A stretch of DNA of 47,315 nt, from positions 1 to 47,315 of IMG/VR virus record IMGVR_UViG_3300031885_000030; one strand, given 5' to 3'. The notes beneath the pieces were generated by a model. It ran no database searches and was not told the origin of the DNA. It saw only the letters and a program-made list of their open reading frames with translations. Within the stretch, counting starts at the first letter, position 1. Each line of letters begins with the position of its first letter. A program made the position numbers and the translations under genes. This document shows positions 14,189 through 22,896 of this stretch, piece after piece. The stretch is from a virus.

Positions 14189-14611
14189 ATGAATTGTTTA
14201 TCTGAATTTACCGTAAGAATCAAATTGTTTGGTGAGGAGACGGGTCGTCCAGTAGAGATGATTTGTTTCTACGCGAAAGATGGGGGTTACATAGGCAACA
14301 TTGGAGATTTCAAAAGATTAATTGACCATTGGGGGATACTACCAGAGAAAGCATCACCCAAAGACAAAGTTTGTTCTATTGGCAAGTCCTTCAAAGATGG
14401 CAAGTAGTATGGTTGGAGTCATCGGGCTATTTATGGTTTTCAAATTGGTGATATAGTAAAAGAAGGCGACTGTTGCTCTTCTTCTGGTTTAACTGATGAA
14501 TATCTAAAAGACCATCCCGAAGAAAATAAAGCATTACATATTGGATTTGAGGCACAAACAGAAGCAGATTGCAAGACAATGGCAATAGCATTTGCGGATA
14601 GTGTAGGATAA
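14189..14611 (+). pseudogene. conserved small-protein gene interrupted by an in-frame TAG
   Basis: ATG 14189 follows AAAGGATAAGGA. The first part (72 aa) ends at TAG 14405-14407. The same frame then continues with 67 sense codons to TAA 14609-14611. Around the stop the text reads KSFKDGK-stop-YGWSHRAIYGFQ, and 'K(W)YGWSHRA' is a recurring phrase in phage and bacterial small proteins, so a TGG (Trp) to TAG change is likely. The downstream half (GDIVKEGDCCSSSGLTDEYL) looks protein-like. Options are a real point mutation, an assembly error or readthrough. TAG also ends other genes here (8037-8039, 14172-14174), so general recoding is unlikely. Confidence 0.6.
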
Positions 14612-14632
14612 TTTTATTGAAAGGACAGTCAA

Positions 14633-15421
14633 ATGGAAGGCGAAGGCGAACAAAAACACTGGTCGAGTGAGTTTCAACACGAAAAATTATCGACGCCGGA
14701 ATTAAAGGAATCGTTTACTAAGACGATGAGTAAATTCCCTACCCAGGACGATGTGGCTGTTAGTTATATGGAATTGGAGAAATCGGCAGGTAAGCCGTTC
14801 AAATTGCCTGAGTCGATGGATAAACTGCCCGATGACAAGACCCGTCAGGAGTTACGGGCCGGAATCGGCAAGTTGCTCGGCGTAATTGAAAAACCGGAGG
14901 ACTTGAAGGGTATAAACTTCACGGTTGGTATGCCTGAAGGTTCAAAGGCCGACGAGGGAATGGTCGCGGTATTGTCCAAGTGGGCTATCGGCAAACCCAA
15001 AGATATTGTGCAGGACGGCATTAAGGTCTGGAACGAAACTATGATTGCCGCCGGAAAGCAAATGGAGGCACAGTTTTTAACGGAAGCCAAAGCAACGGAC
15101 GAGGCACTTATCGCATTACCTGAAATCGGTTCGAAAGAGAAACTGGCCGAAAATGACGAACTTGTCCGGCGGATGTTCCAAAACAATCTCGGTTTGACGC
15201 CTCAGGAATATGAGACGGTGGGACAGGAACTTGTCAAGGCGAACTTCACGCGGACAGTAGTATTGAGAAAAGCGTTGATGGCAATGGCCAAGAATTTCAA
15301 GACAGGGACTACCGTTGGTGGCGAAGGTGGTGCAGATAAAAAAAAGGGAAAGTCCCAATATCAGCAGAATAAGGAACGTTGGCCGAATACTCCCGATTTG
15401 TGGGGGCCGGAAGATAAATAA
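14633..15421 (+). CDS. putative capsid scaffolding protein
   Basis: The 262-aa hydrophilic, acidic, helix-rich protein lies directly between the portal cluster and the major capsid gene, the normal place of a scaffold. It has LSTPELKESFTKTMSKFPTQ, LPESMDKLPDDKTRQELRAG, a helical middle and a low-complexity, basic tail (KKKGKSQYQQNKERW), as in scaffolds whose C-terminus contacts capsid protein. The assignment rests on position and composition. Confidence 0.68.
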   Translation: MEGEGEQKHWSSEFQHEKLSTPELKESFTKTMSKFPTQDDVAVSYMELEKSAGKPFKLPESMDKLPDDKTRQELRAGIGKLLGVIEKPEDLKGINFTVGMPEGSKADEGMVAVLSKWAIGKPKDIVQDGIKVWNETMIAAGKQMEAQFLTEAKATDEALIALPEIGSKEKLAENDELVRRMFQNNLGLTPQEYETVGQELVKANFTRTVVLRKALMAMAKNFKTGTTVGGEGGADKKKGKSQYQQNKERWPNTPDLWGPEDK

Positions 15422-15428
15422 ACAGGGC

Positions 15429-15565
15429 CGTCGCAAGACGAAAACCCTTTAGTATAAAAAAACACAGACAACCTAACATTGTTGGGCCTGTTGCTTCTGG
15501 ACTAAAGACAGTCCACTCGGCGCAAGAACACGCGCAAGGCAGAAGCCGCGAAAGCGAAAACTTCT
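15429..15565 (+). ncRNA. structured leader of the major capsid gene
   Basis: The 194-nt gap 15422-15615 has no gene but dense pairing: CGTC-GCAA-GACG (15429-15440); GCTTCT (15493-15498) with AGAAGC (15541-15546), enclosing GGACT-AAAGAC-AGTCC (15499-15514) and GCGC-AAGAACAC-GCGC (15520-15535); and CGC-GAAA-GCG (15547-15556). AGAAG (15541-15545) can instead pair with CTTCT (15561-15565) around the GAAA hairpin, so two folds compete. The capsid ribosome site TAGGAG lies 35-40 nt downstream. This could be a regulatory leader or processing site for the most highly made protein. Confidence 0.55.
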
Positions 15566-15615
15566 CCGAATAGTTTGTTAAACTTTGAATATATAACTAT
15601 TTAGGAGACCCAACA

Positions 15616-16635
15616 ATGGGTGCAAGTCAAGGTTTAGATACAAGATACAATCTTGTTAGTTCCCTGAAATTGGTTAACCCAGAGGGAAAATTAACCAATT
15701 TCGCTGAAACGTTAACTGAGGCGAACCCTCTAATCAAGACGTTGCCCATAATCCCCTCCAACGGTATCACCTCGCACGAGGACGCGCGGGAAACATCGAT
15801 ACCTACTCCTCAGATTATCAAGGTTGGAGATGGTCACGATGCCTCTGTGGCAAAATGGGATAACTTCAAGGAAACAATCAGTTTGTTCGTTGACAGGGCT
15901 GATGTTCCCAAACACGTTATGGACTTAATGCCCGATAAGGCGGCGTATCTCGCCAAAATCGAAAATGCCCATTACAGGGGTTTCGGTCAGGGCGTCAGTA
16001 ACCATATTCTTTATGGTTCTGCACTTGCCAATCCTGAGAAATTCGACGGCCTGGATGTCAGGTATAATGTACCCGATGGTGTTGACCCGACGAATCCTTC
16101 AAGTGCCAGTGCCGATGCCTTCGTTTTCGACGCCGGCAGCGGCGCGAGTTCCGTTACTACTTCGATTTGGATGCTCCAACCATCAATAGATAAACTGTTC
16201 GGCATTACACCCGCCAACGACCCCCAGATGGGTATCAAGGTAGAAGATGTCGGATACGTTTATGCAACGGCAGAAAATAGCAAACAAAGACGCGACCATA
16301 GGACGGAGTTTGAATGGAAATTTGGTCTTTGCGTTAAAGATATGCGAGCTTGCGCCAGAATCAGGAATATCCTCGCCGCGATTGCCTCCGTTGATGCCGG
16401 TTTGATTTCGCTGATTTATCAGGCGCGAAATGAGGTTTTCAGAGGGCCGGAGCCGGTGATTATGTTCGTTCCGAGACGCATTATGACCCACTTTATGATT
16501 ATGGCTGAGGCCAAACAGAACGTGGTTTACGACCGGAACAACATCTACGATGTTCCGATGTATCGGTTCGGTGATATGATGATTCAACAGGAAGATTCAA
16601 TTCTTCTTACCGAAACACGCGTAGCGGCTGTTTAA
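15616..16635 (+). CDS. major capsid protein
   Basis: The 339-aa protein has TTTAGGAG upstream and follows the scaffold gene. It shows the organisation of podovirus HK97-fold capsid proteins: N-terminal FAETLTEANPLIKTLPIIPS, then a mid-region with FKETISLFVDRADVPKHVMD and KIENAHYRGFGQGVSNHILYG, and LICVKDMRACARIRNILA-like helices, ending in an antiparallel-strand region (VPMYRFGDMMIQQEDSILLT). It should assemble the icosahedral shell. No prodomain or protease gene is visible, consistent with separate scaffold use. Confidence 0.82.
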   Translation: MGASQGLDTRYNLVSSLKLVNPEGKLTNFAETLTEANPLIKTLPIIPSNGITSHEDARETSIPTPQIIKVGDGHDASVAKWDNFKETISLFVDRADVPKHVMDLMPDKAAYLAKIENAHYRGFGQGVSNHILYGSALANPEKFDGLDVRYNVPDGVDPTNPSSASADAFVFDAGSGASSVTTSIWMLQPSIDKLFGITPANDPQMGIKVEDVGYVYATAENSKQRRDHRTEFEWKFGLCVKDMRACARIRNILAAIASVDAGLISLIYQARNEVFRGPEPVIMFVPRRIMTHFMIMAEAKQNVVYDRNNIYDVPMYRFGDMMIQQEDSILLTETRVAAV

Positions 16636-16667
16636 CTTTAACTTTTTGAATTGAAAGGATATTCACA

Positions 16668-17165
16668 ATGGGTATGCACGAAAATCTGGGAGTTTTTCAG
16701 GATGCGGCGGATATTATTGATGCCGACGGGTATTCGACTAAATTTATCGATATGGCTGCGGTCATACCGAAGCTGGGGGTAGGCGCGCACGCCCCGATGC
16801 TTTGTATCAGGATGGTTATTCCTTCTACTACTGCGGCTGATACTCTTGCCATCGAATTTCGTCAATCGGCATCGGTCGATGTCGATACCGACGGCGGTGT
16901 TTTGAACGGCACGGTTATTACCGTGTTTATGCCGTTCTGCGCTGCCGCAGGTGCGGAAATCCGCGCCGACGACGCACGATGCGCGGCCGGTGTCTGGATG
17001 TGGAGAGCACCGTTGCCTTATGGAGTAAATTTGAGATATGCGCAGTTATACTGGCAAAACGCTACTCATACAGGACATTTCCACGTTGACGCGTGGCTCG
17101 AAGATGCTGCGGAGAGTAATTTCCGAGGTAGTCAGGTCTTGGTTTCGCCGGTGGGTAATCCGTAA
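16668..17165 (+). CDS. Bbp16-like capsid cement/decoration protein
   Basis: The 165-aa protein follows the capsid gene. Its start (ENLGVFQDAADIIDADGYST, then KFIDMAAVIPKLGVGAHAPM) matches the pattern of Bbp16-type proteins: 'sxxQ-a-t-s-x-iDl', then a beta-rich body (LCIRMVIPSTTAADTLAIEF, FRGSQVLVSPVG). Such proteins stabilise the capsid by binding its outer face. No signal peptide is present, unlike the next two genes. Confidence 0.65.
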   Translation: MGMHENLGVFQDAADIIDADGYSTKFIDMAAVIPKLGVGAHAPMLCIRMVIPSTTAADTLAIEFRQSASVDVDTDGGVLNGTVITVFMPFCAAAGAEIRADDARCAAGVWMWRAPLPYGVNLRYAQLYWQNATHTGHFHVDAWLEDAAESNFRGSQVLVSPVGNP

Positions 17166-17178
17166 CTTTAATGTTAAT

Positions 17179-17220
17179 GGGGTGGGCGGAAATTTTTTGC
17201 CTTCCGCCTGCCCCGATTTT
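17179..17220 (+). terminator. 13-bp hairpin with GATTTT tail after the capsid genes
   Basis: GGGGTGGGCGGAA (17179-17191) pairs with TTCCGCCTGCCCC (17202-17214), 13 bp with two G-U pairs, then GATTTT. It could partly end the capsid transcript or stabilise its 3' end. The ribosome site of the next gene (AAGGAG) follows at once. Confidence 0.65.
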
Positions 17221-17234
17221 AAGGAGTAAACGAA

Positions 17235-18248
17235 ATGAAGAAGATTTTAGTAATATTGCTTATGCTGGTTTTTATGGTCTCGACAGCGCAGGCGACGATA
17301 ACTCACGGTGCGAGTTATTACTTATTGCATAAAGGATACGTCGGGTCTGGAAATAAAACACTTGACCCTGCCTATCTGTTTATCGGCGAAGCGGAAGCCG
17401 TATTGAACGCCGGCGTGAGCGGCGCGTCTGGGGTTACATTTACCGGCGATACGGTAAATTTCAACTCCGGCTCAACTGCCGCCTCTAATTATGCCTGCAA
17501 TATAGGTGCAGGAACGTCGACCGGAACAGTTACTATCGGCGGGACTGGTATTCAGGCCATTGCCGTCGGCAACGGTGCTGCGGCAAAAACGGTCGCTCTC
17601 GGCAGTTCAAACACAACTTCCACTACGACGATATTGTCCGGTTCTAACGGGGTTAGTATTAATGCCTCTAATAACCAGCCAACGAACATAAATTCCGGTA
17701 CATCAACCGGCACGGTAACTATCGGCGGTTCCGGCGCACAGACAATTACTATTGGAAGTACGGGAATCGAAACCATCAATATCGGTGCGGGTGGTACGGG
17801 TGCAAAGACCATTACTATTGGCGACGCCGCGTCGACCGGCACGACAGCAATCTTGTCCGGCAGTGGCGGTTTGACGCTGAACAATAACGGCAGTGTGGCC
17901 ACTCTTCCGGCCAGAACGGGTTATATAAGAGTCGCAACGGCGGCTACTACAATCACGGGAACAAACCCGTCAGTTAATTTATCGACGGCGTCCCTTTTCA
18001 CTTATTCTCCCACCGATAACGAAGATGAAACAATTACAGGGACGGGTATGTCAACTATTCCGGGTGCGGTTACGACTATTGAGTTTCTTAGTGTTGGTAC
18101 GGCAGACGAGATTATCACTTTCGGAACGGGTTTTAAGGTCAACGGCACGATTACTTTAAGTGCAACTGCGGGAAAGTATTCTACTATAACTTTTGTTTCC
18201 GATGGAACGTACTGGGTCGAAATTGCAAGGCAGGCAACTGGAGTATAA
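17235..18248 (+). CDS. signal-peptide-bearing beta-repeat virion protein
   Basis: The 337-aa protein opens with a classic Sec signal, MKKILVILLMLVFMVSTAQA, with a likely cut at AQA|TIT. The middle (about 75-220) is made of short beta repeats of the form TSTGTVTIGG, INIGAGGTGAKTITIG, TTAILSGSGGLTLNN. The C-terminal third is non-repetitive. Position, between cement protein and tail genes, suggests a head fibre or decoration. Similar repeats occur in phage head and tail fibres. A cleavable signal on a virion protein is unusual. Confidence 0.6.
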   Translation: MKKILVILLMLVFMVSTAQATITHGASYYLLHKGYVGSGNKTLDPAYLFIGEAEAVLNAGVSGASGVTFTGDTVNFNSGSTAASNYACNIGAGTSTGTVTIGGTGIQAIAVGNGAAAKTVALGSSNTTSTTTILSGSNGVSINASNNQPTNINSGTSTGTVTIGGSGAQTITIGSTGIETINIGAGGTGAKTITIGDAASTGTTAILSGSGGLTLNNNGSVATLPARTGYIRVATAATTITGTNPSVNLSTASLFTYSPTDNEDETITGTGMSTIPGAVTTIEFLSVGTADEIITFGTGFKVNGTITLSATAGKYSTITFVSDGTYWVEIARQATGV

Positions 18249-18253
18249 CTAAC

Positions 18254-18290
18254 GGGGCGGGGTTACAATCTCCGCCCTGTTATCTTTTTT
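18254..18290 (+). terminator. hairpin with T6 run between 17235 and 18303 genes
   Basis: GGGCGG (18255-18260) pairs with CCGCCC (18272-18277) across an 11-nt loop. TTATC plus six T residues follow (18285-18290). It is a good intrinsic terminator or attenuator; the next ribosome site (AGGAG) follows directly. Confidence 0.65.
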
Positions 18291-18302
18291 AGGAGAATAT
18301 AA

Positions 18303-18932
18303 ATGAAAAGGTTTTTGGTTCTTGTTTCGATGTTGATTTTTGTCGGTTCGGTTCGGGCCTTGCCGACGGAAACCACAATAAAGGAAGATACGCAGACCTC
18401 GGTTGTCGATGGTATGCACATAACTCCTTCCCCGATGTTGACGTTTCAAAAGGCGTGGAATGTTCTGGCCTCTACTTTGTCAGCCGATGTCGAACCGAAC
18501 GATTTAGCGGTTACGGAAAGAACATATCTGACGGTTAAGGCACTCGCCGAGGGCGGTGATTCCAAAATTACGATAGTTCGGTTGCCCCGATATTGGAACG
18601 ATATACGATTCAGGTGCATAGGAATTACCGACAATTCAACCGTTACTTTTCAGCTCTATCAGGGGACTCTCGGCAAAGGAACGGATTGCGAATTAGTCAA
18701 GGTGGCGCAATTGGCCTTTACCATTGGCACACAATCTTCGACTGTTTCAACTTATGAAATGGCCGATACTTTAACCGTTACGACTTATTGTTATACCGGA
18801 GGAATTTCGTCTATATCGCCTTTGAACGAACTTACTGCGGAATGTAAATGGGACTTGCAGGGTGACGATATTCTCGTGATTGTTCCTACTACCGTCGGAT
18901 GTAATGCAAAACTGCTGGCTAAAGGATACTGA
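18303..18932 (+). CDS. virion-cluster protein with N-terminal signal peptide
   Basis: The 209-aa protein starts MKRFLVLVSMLIFVGSVRAL, a typical signal with likely cleavage after RA. The rest is beta-rich with VRLPRYWNDIRFRCIGITDN, VTFQLYQGTL and DILVIVPTTVG, as in small virion decoration or adaptor proteins. It has its own ribosome site and a terminator-like hairpin upstream. No specific family recognised. Confidence 0.55.
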   Translation: MKRFLVLVSMLIFVGSVRALPTETTIKEDTQTSVVDGMHITPSPMLTFQKAWNVLASTLSADVEPNDLAVTERTYLTVKALAEGGDSKITIVRLPRYWNDIRFRCIGITDNSTVTFQLYQGTLGKGTDCELVKVAQLAFTIGTQSSTVSTYEMADTLTVTTYCYTGGISSISPLNELTAECKWDLQGDDILVIVPTTVGCNAKLLAKGY

Positions 18933-18934
18933 TT

Positions 18935-19600
18935 ATGACCGAAACAGATATTGCCAATTATGGGCTGGCGAAAGTGGGCGGAGGCGGCGACCAGGAATCA
19001 GGGTCGGGGTTCATCTCAGATATTAACGCTACCGACAGCCCTTTGGCCGCTAAGTGCAGGACATTATTCCCTGTTTGCAGGGGTAGAGTGATTTCCGACC
19101 TTGCGAAATTAAAATGCCCTTTCAGAGAGACGGTCAAATACGCCGACTTGGGTGCAAAAGTCACGGGAACAACTTTGCCGGAAATAGAACAGTGGGACTA
19201 CGCATTTAATCTGCCGGGTAATTGTTTAGCGGTAGTTGAGCAGATTTTGGAATCGACCGGCGCGTCTAACTACAATTTCGAGATGATACTTAACGCACAG
19301 GATAACGGTAAGCTTTTTCTGACTGACGACCTGACCAACTACGACGAGAACAGCGCATATATCCAGTATTGCATCGACCAACCGAATACCGCAACGTGGA
19401 GTTTTCCCTTTATCGAGTGCGTGGCCACTATTTTAGCCGCCGAATTATGTCCTTTAATCGGTAAGGATGTGAAGATGAGAATGCAACTACTTATAGAGTA
19501 TAAGACGGTTTGTATTCCAGATGCGCAGGTCTTTAATCAAAGTCAAGGAAAGAATTATGCCAAAGTTGTGCCTAATAATTATTTGGGAGGCAGAGGTTGA
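18935..19600 (+). CDS. tail tubular protein A (T7 gp11-like adaptor)
   Basis: The 221-aa protein matches the gp11-type pattern: TDIANYGLAKVG, an arginine/cysteine-containing helix (AAKCRTLFPVCRGRVISDLA, then KLKCPFRETVKYADLG), WDYAFNLPGNCLAVVEQIL, and WSFPFIECVATILAAELC. It would ring the portal and link it to the gp12-like nozzle. It has no signal peptide. Its stop overlaps the TTG start of the next gene. Confidence 0.8.
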   Translation: MTETDIANYGLAKVGGGGDQESGSGFISDINATDSPLAAKCRTLFPVCRGRVISDLAKLKCPFRETVKYADLGAKVTGTTLPEIEQWDYAFNLPGNCLAVVEQILESTGASNYNFEMILNAQDNGKLFLTDDLTNYDENSAYIQYCIDQPNTATWSFPFIECVATILAAELCPLIGKDVKMRMQLLIEYKTVCIPDAQVFNQSQGKNYAKVVPNNYLGGRG

Positions 19601-21921
19601 TTAAAAAGATTTTATTGACGGTTTGCTTACTTGTAGGATTATGTTTCGGATATTCCCCGACAATACAATCCTTCAATTCGGGTCAGGTCAGTCCCTTGAT
19701 GGAGGCACGTTCGGATTATCCTAAATACCAGTCATCTTCTCGGTTATTGGAGAATTTCTTAGTTACTGCGCAAGGTCCGGTCACGAGAAGGTCTGGAACG
19801 AGATTCGTAGCTGAAGTCAAGGACAGTAACTATTCCGTCCGACTCATACCCTTTGAGTATTCAGTTGACGATACCTATATCATCGAGGTAGGCAATAAGT
19901 ATATGAGGTTTTATCGTAACGGCGGGCAGATTCTCGATTCTAATACGAATGCGATTTATGAGATAGTTACCCCATATACAAATACAGATTTGAATAATAT
20001 ACATTATGCTCAAAACGAAAGTGCGATGTACTTAGTTGACGGCAATCGCCCCCTTTATATTCTCCAGAGATACGACCACGCCGACTGGAATATAAAGGAG
20101 GCCAACATAATAAACGGTCCTTTTTTGCCGGAAAATACTACCGAAACTACGATAGACCCGAACGGCACTACCGGAAGAATTAAATTAACGGCTTCAGTCG
20201 GGGATGCAAATATCTTCAAGCCGTCCCACGTCGGCTCAATCTGGCAGATTTCCGAAAAACTTGCGACAACAGTTCTTAACGGTGAATTTACCGACCCTGG
20301 CGGTACGTCTGCAAAATCATCTGAATTTACAGGTGGATACAGTTTCACTACTTCTTCGGGAGTAAATCCCTGGGATGGTATAGCGCATCTTGAGCGCAGT
20401 ACGGATAACGGTTCTACTTGGGAAGACGCATTATCACCTTTGGATTCCACCAATTTCAATAATCCCGCCGAAACTGAGCCGGATTACGCCGTTTACAGGG
20501 TAAAACTGGTAGGACAAACGACCGGAAGATTTAGGTACGTTTTCACAATCAAGGACAAATACAAAAAAGGCGTAGTCAAGATAGTAAATTACGTCAATCC
20601 TGCGGTAGTGTGGGCAGACGTTAAAATTGTCCTTGCAAATCACGCATCTACGAAGAAGTGGCGGGAAGGATACTGGTCTGATTTCAGGGGTTGGTTCAAA
20701 TCAGTAGAATTTCATCAGCAGAGATTGTGTCTTGCCGGTTCCAAGAAACACCCACAAACAATATGGTTCGGAGAGTTAGACCCCGATAATTACCTTGATT
20801 TTTCAGAAGGGATTTTGGATACCGATTCATTCACGGCGGCGTTGCAAGGTCATAATCCGATACAATGGCTTCTATCACAGGACTTCCTATTCGTAGGAAC
20901 ATCCGGCAGCGTCGGCAAATATGGGGATTCAGGCAAGAAAATAAGTCCGACAAGCCCTTCATACAGGGAGCAAACCAAAATCGGGTCGTCGAATATACAG
21001 GCGGTCCTTGCCGGTGATTCTCAAATATATATAGAACGCAATAATAAAAAAGTCAGGGGATTCGATTACATTCTCCAATACGATAAATACGATTCTCCTG
21101 ATTTTACTATTCTTGCCGAGAACATTGCCGAAAGCGGCATAAAAGATATAGCCGTCCAGACAAGGCCGGATATTATTCTTTGGTGCGTATTGAACGACGG
21201 CAATCTCGCTACATTAACTTATCAGAGAGAACAGGAGATTATGGCGTGGTCGAAACAATCGACTCAGGGCCAGTTCGAGTCAGTGGCACGAATACCCGGC
21301 GCGTCAGAAGATGAAGTTTGGGTCGAAGTCCGCAGGACTAACGGTCGTTTCATAGAACAGTTCCAATCCCGTGACTGGGGTTCAGACCAGAATAATTGCT
21401 GGTTCGTAGATTCGGGACTTTCATATTCGGGGGCGGCCAAAGATACTTTCGGCGGATTATCTCATCTTGAAGGCGATAATGTTTCAGTTTACGGTGACGG
21501 CATTGTATTATCCGACGAGACCATAATTGACGGCAATATCATAGTAGATAACGAGGCATCTAAAGTCATTGCCGGACTTTCCTATACTTCCAAACTTGAA
21601 ACTCTACCGATTGTTTTTGAATCGCCGCAGGGGAATACGACCGCGATGAACACGCATATCGTTAATTTATACTTTGATTTTTACAAGACGGGATATTGTA
21701 AATATAGTGGTGGAATTAACGATGATTTAACTGCAATAAACTTCTATACTGGTGCGACCTTGTCGGCGTGGAAACCACTTTATACTTCCAAAGTTGCACC
21801 CTTTGGACCCGTTAAACTTGTTGGCGGTTCTAAGAAAAAACAAACTATTTATGTTGAAAGTTCTGCGCCATTGCCTTTAACGATAAGGTCGATAACGTCT
21901 AATTTGCAGGTTATACCGTGA
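19597..21921 (+). CDS. tail tubular protein B (T7 gp12-like nozzle) with an added N-terminal signal
   Basis: The 774-aa protein has a gp12-like core: PTIQSFNSGQVSPLMEARSD, RSGTRFVAEV, RLIPFEYSVDDTYIIEVGN, YMRFYRNGGQI, VEFHQQRLCLAGSKKHPQTI, FGELDPDNYLDF, TSGSVGKYGD, FETC-terminal propeller repeats. In front of the core is MIKKILLTVCLLVGLCFGYS, a good Sec signal (cut near CFG|YS). Members normally begin at the 'F..G..SP...R' segment, so about 18 residues are extra. The start is TTG 19597, overlapping the upstream TGA. It forms the distal tail tube. Confidence 0.82.
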   Translation: MIKKILLTVCLLVGLCFGYSPTIQSFNSGQVSPLMEARSDYPKYQSSSRLLENFLVTAQGPVTRRSGTRFVAEVKDSNYSVRLIPFEYSVDDTYIIEVGNKYMRFYRNGGQILDSNTNAIYEIVTPYTNTDLNNIHYAQNESAMYLVDGNRPLYILQRYDHADWNIKEANIINGPFLPENTTETTIDPNGTTGRIKLTASVGDANIFKPSHVGSIWQISEKLATTVLNGEFTDPGGTSAKSSEFTGGYSFTTSSGVNPWDGIAHLERSTDNGSTWEDALSPLDSTNFNNPAETEPDYAVYRVKLVGQTTGRFRYVFTIKDKYKKGVVKIVNYVNPAVVWADVKIVLANHASTKKWREGYWSDFRGWFKSVEFHQQRLCLAGSKKHPQTIWFGELDPDNYLDFSEGILDTDSFTAALQGHNPIQWLLSQDFLFVGTSGSVGKYGDSGKKISPTSPSYREQTKIGSSNIQAVLAGDSQIYIERNNKKVRGFDYILQYDKYDSPDFTILAENIAESGIKDIAVQTRPDIILWCVLNDGNLATLTYQREQEIMAWSKQSTQGQFESVARIPGASEDEVWVEVRRTNGRFIEQFQSRDWGSDQNNCWFVDSGLSYSGAAKDTFGGLSHLEGDNVSVYGDGIVLSDETIIDGNIIVDNEASKVIAGLSYTSKLETLPIVFESPQGNTTAMNTHIVNLYFDFYKTGYCKYSGGINDDLTAINFYTGATLSAWKPLYTSKVAPFGPVKLVGGSKKKQTIYVESSAPLPLTIRSITSNLQVIP

Positions 21922-22331
21922 TTACTTCAAGAATTATGACCGTTGATGATTATCTGTCCATAATGGCCTTCGACAAGGACAGCCAGCCGGAGTTCACTAA
22001 TTTGACGGACGACCAGAAGAAACTGATGGCCGATATAAACATTCTGTCCGGTCGGGCGATGTCCTTTATGAAGGATGGTGTTTTGTTCGGGGTGGCCGGT
22101 ATCAGATACGCCGGATTAGGCGAGGCGTGGTGCGCGTGTATGCCTTGTATCCGTCAGGAACAGCGATTTATGCTTTTCAGAGAAGCGCGGAAGTTCTTCA
22201 ATTCGACAGTCGATGAATTGAATTTGTGGAAGGTTGCCGCAGATTGCACGATAAGCGAGAACTTCTTGAAGCATTTAGGATTTGTGAAACCCGAAAAACC
22301 AGAAAATACGATGATTTGGCTTAGAAGATAA
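21918..22331 (+). CDS. T7 gp13-like / GNAT-fold small virion-cluster protein
   Basis: The 137-aa protein starts at GTG 21918, overlapping the nozzle stop. It has a GNAT-like order: DGVLFGVAGIRYAGLGEAWC, CIRQEQRFMLFREARKFFNS, and NLWKVAADCTISENFLKHLG followed by FVKPE. T7 gp13 and DUF2833-type proteins at this position have the same fold. It is needed for core assembly in T7; acetyltransferase activity is doubtful. Confidence 0.65.
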   Translation: MITSRIMTVDDYLSIMAFDKDSQPEFTNLTDDQKKLMADINILSGRAMSFMKDGVLFGVAGIRYAGLGEAWCACMPCIRQEQRFMLFREARKFFNSTVDELNLWKVAADCTISENFLKHLGFVKPEKPENTMIWLRR

Positions 22332-22332
22332 T

Positions 22333-22884
22333 ATGGCTCCCGCTTTAATTGGCTTAATGGCTGTTGGCGTTGGTATGCAAGTGATGGGGACTTTGCAGGC
22401 AGGTAAAGAAACTCAGGAGATAGCCAACGCCCGCGCTTCTGTGGACATGCTCAACGCCAAATACGCAAGAGCTAACGCCGCTGAACAGGCCAAGATTCAG
22501 GGAGAAAAGGGTCAGCGATTTATGGCCACCCAGAAGGCGGATTTTGCCGCTGCTGGTATTAAAGTCAACGAGGGCGTGCCATTAGTCGTAGCTGCCCAGA
22601 CAAACGAGGACATTCACAAGGACATCGGTTTTACGTTAATGCAGGGCGAACAGCAATACAATCTTCTGCGCTCGAGTGCGGGAATGGAAAGAGCGATTGG
22701 TGCGATGGAGAAACGACAGTCCGTCTGGAACGCGATTTCGACGGGGATAGGAGGATTCGGGTCTATGGCTTATATGGGTTATCAGGCGGGAATGTTCAAA
22801 CCTGGCATAACCGAGACAACACCTTTAGGGAGAACTGGCCCTACTGAAACTGGATATGGTTATAAACGTATATTTTATACTTAA
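22333..22884 (+). CDS. internal virion protein (T7 gp14-like)
   Basis: This 183-aa protein sits in the gp14 position. It starts with a hydrophobic Gly/Met-rich segment (MAPALIGLMAVGVGMQVMGT), then an Ala-rich coiled region (EIANARASVDMLNAKYARAN, AEQAKIQGEKGQRFMATQKA) and a second Gly-rich region (WNAISTGIGGFGSMAYMGYQ). In T7, gp14 is ejected into the outer membrane at infection to form a pore. The membrane-prone segments fit that. Confidence 0.7.
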   Translation: MAPALIGLMAVGVGMQVMGTLQAGKETQEIANARASVDMLNAKYARANAAEQAKIQGEKGQRFMATQKADFAAAGIKVNEGVPLVVAAQTNEDIHKDIGFTLMQGEQQYNLLRSSAGMERAIGAMEKRQSVWNAISTGIGGFGSMAYMGYQAGMFKPGITETTPLGRTGPTETGYGYKRIFYT

Positions 22885-22896
22885 TTTAGTAGATAA

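Noticed and set aside
14189-14611. Genome-wide TAG recoding
   Set aside because: TAG ends other well-supported genes (8037-8039, 14172-14174) and only one interrupted gene was found.
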